Notes under the pieces: model-generated | Told to the model about the DNA's origin: nothing | The model's input: the letters and a program-made list of their open reading frames with translations, nothing else | Databases searched by the model: none | Position numbers and translations under genes: made by a program | DNA from: Oscillospiraceae bacterium | GTDB taxonomy: Bacteria > Bacillota > Clostridia > Oscillospirales > Oscillospiraceae | Reading direction: 5' to 3' | NCBI GenBank assembly: GCA_029009035.1 | Contig: JAQXJQ010000138.1 | Span: 1-12,758, forward strand | Length of the DNA: 12,758 nt | In this document: in pieces, positions 7,203 through 12,758 of the stretch | Position numbering within the stretch: the first letter of the stretch is position 1 | Layout: the number at the start of each line of letters is the position of its first letter

Positions 7203-8237
7203 ATGGAGATCGGAAATCAGATCAGAAGTCTGCGCCAACAGCGGGGGATCACCCAGGAGACTCTGGCGGAAAAACTGGGCGTCAGCCCCCAGGCGGTGAG
7301 CAAGTGGGAGCGGGATGCCGCTATGCCCGATATCCAGCTCCTGCCTGCCATCTCCGCCTACTTCGGTGTCACCATTGACGAGCTGTTCGCCCTCAGTGAC
7401 GACACCCGCATGGAGCGCATTCAGAATATGCTGTGGAACGAGCGTGTGCTGGACCCGGCCACGGTGGAGCGGGAGCGGGAGTTTCTGCTGGAAAAGGGCA
7501 GGCGTGAGCCGGAGAACGCAACGGCGTATGCTCTGCTGGCGGAGGTGGAAAATCAACTGGCGGCGGAGCACAGGGCAAAGGCGGAGGAGTACGCCAAGGA
7601 GGCTCTGAGCCGTGATCCCATGGACCCAGACGCCCACAGCGAGCTGGTGAGTGCCATGGGCGGCCGGTGTCCGGACTGGTGTGCCGCCAACCATCACAAG
7701 CTCATCGACTGGTACAAGGAATTTTTGGAGGAACACCCGGACAACCGGCGCGGGTACCTTTGGCTGTTGGACCAGCTCATCGACGACCAGCGGTTTGAGG
7801 AGGCGGAGGAGTACTGCGGCAGGCTGGCTCAGGCGGATCATACCTTCCGCACCCCTCTGTACCGGGGGCTGATCGCCTGGTATGCCGGGCGGAGAGAGGA
7901 GGCCATGGCCGTCTGGGAGCAGATGCAGCGGGACTTTCCCGACGAGTGGTGTGTCTGGCTCAGCATGGGGGATGTCATGGTCAAGATGGGGCGGTATGAG
8001 CAGGGCAAGGCGTATTACCGCAAGGCGCTGGACATCCAGCAGCCTCCCCGCTACACCGACGGCACCACCTCCATCGCCCATGTGTGCGAAATTCTGGGGG
8101 ACTGGGACGGCGCCATCGCAGCCCATGAGGAGGAGCTGAACATTATCGCCACCGACTGGAACTGTACCTCCGGGGAAACGGTGGACCAGCACCATCGGGA
8201 GATCGCCCGGCTGAGAGCCAAAAAGGAACAAAGCTAA
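7203..8237 (+). CDS. XRE-type HTH regulator with TPR-like domain
   Basis: A 344-residue cytoplasmic regulator. Residues 1-62 form an XRE/Cro-C1 helix-turn-helix domain (IGNQIRSLRQQRGITQETLA, then KLGVSPQAVSKWERDAAMPD). From about 95 to 330 the protein is all-helical with TPR-like units, for example RFEEAEEYCGRLAQAD, YAGRREEAMAVWEQMQRDFP, WLSMGDVMVKMGRYEQGKAY and CEILGDWDGAIAAHEEEL. HTH-TPR fusions of this kind often respond to a peptide or small protein bound by the TPR part; no small peptide gene is evident next to it. ATG at 7203 is chosen because AAGGAG lies 8 bp upstream; the longer frame from about 7134 would cover the promoter. It is a single-gene unit with its own terminator and regulates something I cannot identify from this window. 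Confidence 0.92.
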   Translation: MEIGNQIRSLRQQRGITQETLAEKLGVSPQAVSKWERDAAMPDIQLLPAISAYFGVTIDELFALSDDTRMERIQNMLWNERVLDPATVEREREFLLEKGRREPENATAYALLAEVENQLAAEHRAKAEEYAKEALSRDPMDPDAHSELVSAMGGRCPDWCAANHHKLIDWYKEFLEEHPDNRRGYLWLLDQLIDDQRFEEAEEYCGRLAQADHTFRTPLYRGLIAWYAGRREEAMAVWEQMQRDFPDEWCVWLSMGDVMVKMGRYEQGKAYYRKALDIQQPPRYTDGTTSIAHVCEILGDWDGAIAAHEEELNIIATDWNCTSGETVDQHHREIARLRAKKEQS

Positions 8238-8240
8238 ACC

Positions 8241-8276
8241 AATGACCCATCGGCGTTTCGCCGATGGGTCATTTTT
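8241..8276. terminator. Bidirectional terminator between convergent genes
   Basis: A 15-bp perfect stem, AATGACCCATCGGCG (8241-8255) with CGCCGATGGGTCATT (8259-8273), around a TTT loop. The plus strand ends in TTTTT and suits the XRE-TPR gene; the minus strand ends ATTGGTTT, a weaker U-tract serving the DUF1653 gene, whose stop codon lies at the hairpin edge. Confidence 0.93.
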
Positions 8277-8490
8277 ATGTTCCGATATAGGTAAAGCGTG
8301 GTCCGCGATAGCCGTCCCGCTCCACCGTTTCGCTCCACATGGCGGCGGGACGCACCCACAGTCCGCCCTCGCCGTACAAAGCCCGGTAGACCACCATGGG
8401 TTCCAGGGTCTCGGAATGCTTTGCCACGGCGATGAGTTCGTATTCGTTGCCCTTGAAGTGGCGGTAACGCCCGGGCTTCAACTGCTCCAT
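8275..8490 (-). CDS. DUF1653 domain protein
   Basis: A 71-residue protein that is almost entirely a DUF1653 domain, a small family of unknown function. The signature runs from LKPGRYRHFKGNEYELIAV through KHSETLEPMVVYRALYGE and GLWVRPAAMWSETVERDG to the C-terminal RFTYIG. Two starts compete: ATG at 8496 has the GGAGG site only 2 nt away, whereas ATG at 8490 has it at 8 nt, so I choose 8490 (MEQLKPG). It has its own near-consensus promoter at 8511-8539 and ends at the bidirectional terminator, so it is a single-gene unit between the XRE-TPR gene and the dcw cluster. Nothing seen indicates a role in cell division. Confidence 0.92.
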   Translation of the reverse strand: MEQLKPGRYRHFKGNEYELIAVAKHSETLEPMVVYRALYGEGGLWVRPAAMWSETVERDGYRGPRFTYIGT

Positions 8491-8498
8491 ATTCATCC

Positions 8499-8503
8499 CC
8501 TCC
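8499..8503 (-). promoter_or_regulatory. Ribosome binding site deciding the DUF1653 start
   Basis: Minus-strand GGAGG ends 8 nt before ATG at 8490 but only 2 nt before ATG at 8496. Normal spacing favours the inner start. The predicted transcription start near 8504 leaves almost no leader before this site. Confidence 0.7.
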
Positions 8504-8510
8504 GAGGCTC

Positions 8511-8539
8511 AGTATAGCGGATGGGCAGGGATGCGTCAA
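8511..8539 (-). promoter_or_regulatory. Sigma-A promoter of the DUF1653 gene
   Basis: On the minus strand TTGACG (8539-8534) and TATACT (8516-8511) are separated by 17 bp, each one mismatch from consensus. Transcription would begin around 8504, giving a leader of only about 15 nt. Confidence 0.85.
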
Positions 8540-8672
8540 TGGAGGCACACAAGATGTTGCACGAAAATGAGGGTGAAAACACATTTTGTAGAGAGTGACG
8601 AAAATGACGCCTTAAAATGGCGGGGAGAGGCCAAAAACCTTGCAGTGAAGCCGATTTTTTCGTGAAAACCAC

Positions 8673-8701
8673 TTGCAATTTCAGCCTGCCCGTTGTATAC
8701 T
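8673..8701 (+). promoter_or_regulatory. Promoter of the dcw cluster (Pmra)
   Basis: TTGCAA (8673-8678) and TATACT (8696-8701) are separated by 17 bp, with a start expected near 8708 and a leader of about 60 nt before mraZ. It probably drives mraZ, rsmH, ftsL and, at least partly, the following PBP gene. It is divergent from the DUF1653 promoter, with about 130 bp between them in which I see no strong structure. Confidence 0.85.
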
Positions 8702-8711
8702 GAGAGCACCT

Positions 8712-8757
8712 TGGAGTGGAATGGAGTAAAATACCATTAAAATGGTTGAGATTGGAG
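8712..8757 (+). promoter_or_regulatory. Probable MraZ operator (TGGA repeats)
   Basis: Just after the predicted start site, TGGAG (8712), TGGAA (8717) and TGGAG (8722) stand head to tail, and TGGTT (8743) and TGGAG (8753) follow. Within each group the sites have a 10-bp period. MraZ of E. coli binds TGGGN direct repeats with 5-nt spacers in its own promoter region. Position and period fit autoregulation, though the last TGGAG also overlaps the mraZ ribosome binding site. Confidence 0.6.
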
Positions 8758-8766
8758 GGAAGAGGC

Positions 8767-9183
8767 ATGACCGGTACCTATGAGCACAGTCTGGATAACG
8801 CCGGCCGCCTCATCGTGCCCTCCAAGCTGCGGGAGAAGCTGGGCACCCGGTTTTACCTCGCGGTGGGTGTGAAGGAAAACCTCACCCTCTATCCCATGGC
8901 CGCATGGGAAAAGCTCCAGGAGCGGGTCTCCCAGCTCACCACCTCTCAGGCCGCCGCCATGGATGTGTTCTTTGCCTCCGCCCAGCTGTGCGAGGCGGAC
9001 AAGCAGTGGCGCTTTCAGGTCCCCGGCTATCTGAAGGAGTATGCCGGGATCGACCGGGATGTGGTCATCACCGGAAATAACGACCGTGCCCAGATCTGGA
9101 GCGCGGACAAGTGGAACGAGAAGAAGCGGAAGGAACTCAATCCCGCCACCGTCGCCGGCCTGATGGAGGCACTGGGGATCTGA
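8767..9183 (+). CDS. mraZ: Transcriptional regulator MraZ
   Basis: First gene of the dcw cluster: a 138-residue DNA-binding protein with two AbrB-like SpoVT half-domains that forms ring-shaped oligomers and represses its own operon in E. coli. The first half carries the DxxGR motif (SLDNAGRLIVPSKLREKLG, D10 to R14). The second has DKQWRFQVPGYLKEYAGI, in which D78 and R82 remain but the usual Gly is W81. The end, VVITGNNDRAQIWSADKW, is typical. ATG at 8767 has GGAGGG 7 bp upstream. The TGGA repeats at 8712-8757 are its likely binding sites. It is followed after 1 bp by rsmH. Confidence 0.97.
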   Translation: MTGTYEHSLDNAGRLIVPSKLREKLGTRFYLAVGVKENLTLYPMAAWEKLQERVSQLTTSQAAAMDVFFASAQLCEADKQWRFQVPGYLKEYAGIDRDVVITGNNDRAQIWSADKWNEKKRKELNPATVAGLMEALGI

Positions 9184-9184
9184 T

Positions 9185-10117
9185 ATGGAGTACACTCACA
9201 AGCCTGTATTGCTCCATGAATGTCTGGACGGCTTGAATATCAAGCCCGACGGAATTTATGTGGACGGCACCCTGGGCCGCGCCGGTCACTCCCGCGAGAT
9301 CGCCGCCCGGCTCACCACCGGCCGGCTTATCTGCATCGACCGGGACATTGCCGCCCTGGAGGCGGCCCCCGCTCGGCTGGAAGGGTACATGGACAAGGTG
9401 ACCCTGGTCCATAATAACTTCAGCAATGTGGCCCATGTTCTGCAGGAACTGGGCATCTCCGGCGTGGACGGAATGTTATTTGATCTGGGTGTGTCCTCCC
9501 CCCAGCTGGACGAGGCGGCCCGGGGGTTTTCCTACCTGCAGGACGCGCCGCTGGATATGCGCATGGACCGGTCCGCCGCACTGACCGCCCGGGATGTGGT
9601 GAACACATGGAGCCAGGAGGAGCTGAAACGCATCCTCTGGCAGTACGGCGAGGAGCGTTACTCCGGCCTCATCGCCGCCGCCATTGTGAGAGCCAGGGGG
9701 GACAAGCCCATTGAGACCACCCTGGAGCTGGCAGAGCTCATTCGAAACGCCATGCCCGCCAAGGCCCGCAAGGAAAAGCAGCACCCCGCCAAGCGGTCTT
9801 TCCAGGCCATCCGCATCGCCGTCAACGACGAGCTGGGCGAGGTGGAGCGGCTGCTGAAGGACGCGCTGGATGTGATGAATGTGGGCGCCCGGCTGTGCAT
9901 CATCTCCTTCCACTCTCTGGAGGACCGGCTGGTGAAGCTGGCCTACGCCGACTGGGCAAAGGGCTGTACCTGTCCGCCGGATTTCCCGGTGTGCGTGTGT
10001 GGCAAGAAACCCCGGGTGAAGCTGGTGGGTAAAAAGCCCATCGTGTCCGGCGAAGAGGAACTGAATGAAAATCCCCGTGCCCGCAGCGCCAAGCTGAGGG
10101 TGGCGGAGAAACTGTAA
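9185..10117 (+). CDS. rsmH: 16S rRNA (cytosine1402-N4)-methyltransferase
   Basis: RsmH (MraW) uses S-adenosylmethionine to methylate N4 of C1402 in the 16S rRNA decoding centre. The 310-residue length is typical. Visible motifs: THKPVLLHECLDGL at the N-terminus, the SAM loop YVDGTLGRAGHS, ICIDRD, LFDLGVSSPQLDEAARGFSY, MRMDRS, RSFQAIRIAVNDEL, and the C-terminal SFHSLEDRLVK followed by a Cys-rich CTCPPDFPVCVC segment (C261, C263, C270, C272), common in the family. ATG at 9185 lies 1 bp after the mraZ stop, with GGGG at 9174-9177 as a modest ribosome binding site, so translation is probably coupled to mraZ. The ftsL gene begins 26 bp downstream. Confidence 0.98.
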   Translation: MEYTHKPVLLHECLDGLNIKPDGIYVDGTLGRAGHSREIAARLTTGRLICIDRDIAALEAAPARLEGYMDKVTLVHNNFSNVAHVLQELGISGVDGMLFDLGVSSPQLDEAARGFSYLQDAPLDMRMDRSAALTARDVVNTWSQEELKRILWQYGEERYSGLIAAAIVRARGDKPIETTLELAELIRNAMPAKARKEKQHPAKRSFQAIRIAVNDELGEVERLLKDALDVMNVGARLCIISFHSLEDRLVKLAYADWAKGCTCPPDFPVCVCGKKPRVKLVGKKPIVSGEEELNENPRARSAKLRVAEKL

Positions 10118-10143
10118 ATACGCGACAAGAGGTGCGAGCGCAT

Positions 10144-10689
10144 ATGGCAAGCGAGCGCAGAGCAAGAAAATACGAGACCTTTGGCAGCATGGCCTATCAG
10201 CCGGAGTATCAGACCGGCAGCGCCGCGCCTTCCCGGCGAGTCCGCGAACCGCGCAGAGAGGAGCGTCCCCGGGTACAGCCCAGGACCAGAACGGTCACCC
10301 GTCCCGATGTGGAGGTCCGCACCCAGGACGCGGTGGCGCCCTTTGCCATCATCGGCTTCACGGCGGTGCTGCTGTGCGCCCTGCTGCTGGTGATGACCAG
10401 CGCCCAGCTGGCCATGGCCAACGATCAGGTGGTCACCCTCAACTCCACCCTCTCCGAGCTCAAGAGCGAGGAAAAGGTGCTCATGGCCCAGTACGAGCTG
10501 GCCTTTGACCTGGGCGCCATCGAAAATCAGCTCCTTGCAGACGGCTCCATGGTGAAGGCCGGCCCCGGTCAGACCGTCTATCTGGACCTGTCCGAGGGCG
10601 ACCGCGTGGTGTACTACTCCGCGGCAGAGGAGGGCATTGGCGGTATGATCCGCCGGGCCGAGCAATATGTGGCCGGCCTGCTGTCATAA
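10144..10689 (+). CDS. ftsL: FtsL-like cell division protein
   Basis: A 181-residue bitopic membrane protein in the position of ftsL, between rsmH and a class B PBP gene. FtsL works with DivIC/FtsB and DivIB/FtsQ to activate septal wall synthesis. Layout: a basic, disordered cytoplasmic N-terminus (1-62, rich in Arg and Pro), one transmembrane segment at about 64-89 (APFAIIGFTAVLLCALLLVM), then a predicted coiled coil at about 94-125 (NDQVVTLNSTLSELKSEEKV) and a polar C-terminus outside the cell. ATG at 10144 has AAGAGG 11 bp upstream; the GTG at 10132 lies inside that site. FtsL sequences diverge quickly, so the call rests on topology and place. It is longer than many FtsL proteins because of the N-terminal tail. 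Confidence 0.82.
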   Translation: MASERRARKYETFGSMAYQPEYQTGSAAPSRRVREPRREERPRVQPRTRTVTRPDVEVRTQDAVAPFAIIGFTAVLLCALLLVMTSAQLAMANDQVVTLNSTLSELKSEEKVLMAQYELAFDLGAIENQLLADGSMVKAGPGQTVYLDLSEGDRVVYYSAAEEGIGGMIRRAEQYVAGLLS

Positions 10690-10734
10690 GATCATAGTCG
10701 GAAACATAGGCTTACACAGAGAATACTGATTTTA

Positions 10735-10769
10735 GGGCGTAAGAATAGGTTTTGTTCTTACGCCCTTTT
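10735..10769 (+). terminator. Terminator-like hairpin between ftsL and the PBP gene
   Basis: GGGCGTAAGAA (10735-10745) pairs perfectly with TTCTTACGCCC (10755-10765) around a 9-nt loop, followed by TTTTC. It could end or attenuate transcription of the upstream dcw genes. A weak promoter-like pair, TTGTTC (10752-10757) and TATATG (10775-10780) with 17-bp spacing, overlaps it and might restart transcription for the PBP gene. Confidence 0.75.
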
Positions 10770-10800
10770 CCCCATATATGCGCATCAAGGAGCGGAACCC

Positions 10801-12758
10801 ATGGCAAACCAGGAACGCAAGCCCCGCCGTTCGGCAGAAAAAGGAAATCGAAGCCTGTTCAGGCGCACCGTGTTCATGATGGTGTGTCTGGGCGTTTTGT
10901 GTTTTATCCCCCTTGTGGTGCAGCTCTGGAAGCTCCAGATCGTCCAGCACGAGTACTGGCAGGAGAAGGGCGCCCAGCAGCAGACCATGGATGTGGCGGT
11001 CAACGCCAACCGGGGCAGCATCTATGACGCCGCGGGCAACACCCTTGCCATGTCCGCCACGGTGTATCAGCTCATCCTCTCTCCCCGGGATGTGGTGGCC
11101 TCGGTGAACGAGGATAAGTACAAGAACGAGGCGGGGGAGCTGGACGAGGCCGCCTATGACCGGGCGCTTCGGGAGAAGCGGGAGCTGATCGTGGACGGCC
11201 TGGTGGAGCTGCTGGAGCTGGACGAGGAGCGGCTCTGGAGGCGCATCGAGTTCACTGCCTCCGCCTATGAGATCCTGGCCTATGAGCTGGAGGACGAGGA
11301 GACCGCCCCCATCCGGGAATTCATCAAGGAAAACAAGCTGGCCAATATGCTCTATCTCACCCCCACCAGCAAGCGCTATTACCCCTATTCCTCCGTGGGC
11401 TCCCATGTTCTGGGCTTTATGGCCATGACATCCACCAGCGGCAGCGTCAAGGTGGGCGCCCAGGGCATCGAGGCCCTCTATCAGGATGAGCTGTCCGGTG
11501 AGAGCGGCCGCGTGGTCACCGCCAAAAATGCCTACGGCATCGAGATGCTCACCAATTACGGGGCCTACTTTGACGGCCAGGACGGCTACAGCCTCAACCT
11601 CACCATCGACGCCTCCATCCAGGCCATGGCCCAGCAGATCCTGGCCGAGGGCATCGAGACCTACGATGTGAAAAAGGGCGGCTTCTGCATCGTCATGGAC
11701 CCCCAGACCGGGGCGGTGAAGGCCATTGCCAGCTCGCCCACCTTGGACTCCAACAACTACGCCGACATCATCGACCCCGACCTGCTGGACGCTCTGGCCA
11801 AGGTGGCGGACCGGTACGGCAAGGACAGCGATGAATACAGCGCCGCCGTGGCGGACGCCCGCAACCAGCAGTGGCGCAACAAGGCCCTCTCCGACACCTA
11901 TGAGCCCGGCTCCACCTTCAAGGCCATCACCGTGTCCCAGGCCCTGGAGGAGGGGGTGGTCAGCCTCAGCGACCACTTCTACTGCGGCGGCTCCAAGCGG
12001 GTGGGCGGCTACACCATCCACTGCCACAAAAAGGCCGGCCACGGAGACCAGACCCTCACCGAGGCGGTGGAGAACTCCTGCAACGTGGCCCTCATGGAGA
12101 TCGCGGAAAGGCTGGGCGCCGAGGTGTTCTGGCAGTACCTCATGGATTTCGGCTATGCCGAGCGCACCGGCATCGACCTGGTGGGGGAGGGGAACAGCAT
12201 TCTGTGGAGCGAGGAGCTGTTCAAAGGCCCCTACGGCGCATCCTCGCTGGCCACCGGCTCCTTCGGCCAGACCCTGAAGATCACACCGATCCAGATGATC
12301 CGCGCTCTGGCCAGCGTCATCAACGGCGGCCACCTGCTCACCCCCTATGTGGTGCAGTCCGTGGTGGATGAGGACGGCAACACCGTCAGCTATCACGAGA
12401 CGGAGGAGGTGCGGCAGGTCATCAGCGAGAGTACCTCCCAGAAAATGCGGGACATTCTGGAGAGCGTTGTGGCCAACGGCTCCGGACACAACGCCTACAT
12501 GACCGGCTACCGCATCGGCGGCAAGACCGGCACCTCCGAGAAGCGGGATGAAGAGGGGGACGATGTCATCTGCTCCTTTATGGGCTTCGCCCCGGTGGAC
12601 GATCCCCAGGTCATCGTCCTGCTGGCCTACGACAGCCCCCAGCGCTCCGCTCCCGGTTCCAACTACACTCCCTCCGGCACCTACATCAGCGGCGGCAACA
12701 TCACCGCACCCATGGCGGGCAAGCTGATTGCGCAAATTCTGGACTACATGGGCGTGGA
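10801..12758 (+). CDS. Class B penicillin-binding protein, FtsI/SpoVD family (3' end outside window)
   Basis: Transpeptidase that cross-links peptidoglycan at the septum (FtsI) or in the spore cortex (SpoVD). The 652 residues present are open to the window end, so the gene is cut by the edge. A short cytoplasmic tail is followed by a membrane anchor at about 24-41 (VFMMVCLGVLCFIPLVV), the PBP dimerisation domain starting at NRGSIYDAAGNTLAMSATVY (70-89), and the transpeptidase domain. Its three catalytic motifs are intact: S371 in GSTFK, S426 in SCN and K575 in KTGTSEK. ATG at 10801 follows AAGGAG at 8 bp. The place after mraZ-rsmH-ftsL fits PBP2B or SpoVD. SpoVD usually has a C-terminal PASTA domain, which would lie beyond the window, so I cannot choose. 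Confidence 0.96.
   Translation, partial: MANQERKPRRSAEKGNRSLFRRTVFMMVCLGVLCFIPLVVQLWKLQIVQHEYWQEKGAQQQTMDVAVNANRGSIYDAAGNTLAMSATVYQLILSPRDVVASVNEDKYKNEAGELDEAAYDRALREKRELIVDGLVELLELDEERLWRRIEFTASAYEILAYELEDEETAPIREFIKENKLANMLYLTPTSKRYYPYSSVGSHVLGFMAMTSTSGSVKVGAQGIEALYQDELSGESGRVVTAKNAYGIEMLTNYGAYFDGQDGYSLNLTIDASIQAMAQQILAEGIETYDVKKGGFCIVMDPQTGAVKAIASSPTLDSNNYADIIDPDLLDALAKVADRYGKDSDEYSAAVADARNQQWRNKALSDTYEPGSTFKAITVSQALEEGVVSLSDHFYCGGSKRVGGYTIHCHKKAGHGDQTLTEAVENSCNVALMEIAERLGAEVFWQYLMDFGYAERTGIDLVGEGNSILWSEELFKGPYGASSLATGSFGQTLKITPIQMIRALASVINGGHLLTPYVVQSVVDEDGNTVSYHETEEVRQVISESTSQKMRDILESVVANGSGHNAYMTGYRIGGKTGTSEKRDEEGDDVICSFMGFAPVDDPQVIVLLAYDSPQRSAPGSNYTPSGTYISGGNITAPMAGKLIAQILDYMGV

Noticed and set aside
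10732..12735. Long minus-strand open frame (667 codons)
   Set aside because: Antisense to the class B PBP gene, whose catalytic motifs are intact; the product is a low-complexity Gly/His/Val-rich shadow with no domain.

Overview
The window reads as ordinary chromosomal DNA from a GC-rich, low-oxygen Gram-positive bacterium of the class Clostridia, most likely Oscillospirales. This rests on strong GGAGG-type ribosome binding sites, sigma-A promoters with 17-bp spacers, an EF-P of the Firmicutes type, a CD1247-type protein, a DUF1653 protein, and the order mraZ-rsmH-ftsL-class B PBP. I cannot name a species. Almost all genes are housekeeping genes, and I see no phage, transposase, CRISPR or defence genes. 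I found no convincing new system; the least explained parts are the structured or repeated intergenic segments and two poorly characterised proteins.

Region 1 (1-2215): the last 609 codons of leuS (leucyl-tRNA synthetase, start outside the window) are followed by rpsU (ribosomal protein bS21), which has a perfect TTGACA-17-TATAAT promoter and a strong terminator.

Region 2 (2216-3318): a run of hairpins separates rpsU from a convergent minus-strand gene for a divergent GH18-like TIM-barrel protein. The gap between that gene and the next, divergent one holds a long imperfect inverted repeat.

Region 3 (3319-6414): a tight plus-strand run of yqeG (HAD phosphatase), an endonuclease IV-like TIM-barrel protein (4-bp overlap with yqeG) and an M24 Xaa-Pro aminopeptidase, then efp (elongation factor P) with its own promoter.

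Region 4 (6415-8490): a 216-bp spacer with a 27-bp perfect direct repeat leads to a small acidic zinc-ribbon protein of the CD1247 type with an alternating-cysteine tail. Tandem hairpins follow, then an XRE-type regulator with a TPR-like helical domain, a bidirectional terminator, and a minus-strand DUF1653 gene.

Region 5 (8491-12758): the beginning of the division and cell wall (dcw) cluster. A good promoter is followed by an array of TGGA(N)-type repeats that probably forms the MraZ operator, then mraZ, rsmH, ftsL and a class B penicillin-binding protein that runs off the window end. An intrinsic-terminator-like hairpin lies between ftsL and the PBP gene. These genes link envelope synthesis and septum formation with a 16S rRNA methyltransferase, while leuS, rpsU and efp serve translation.
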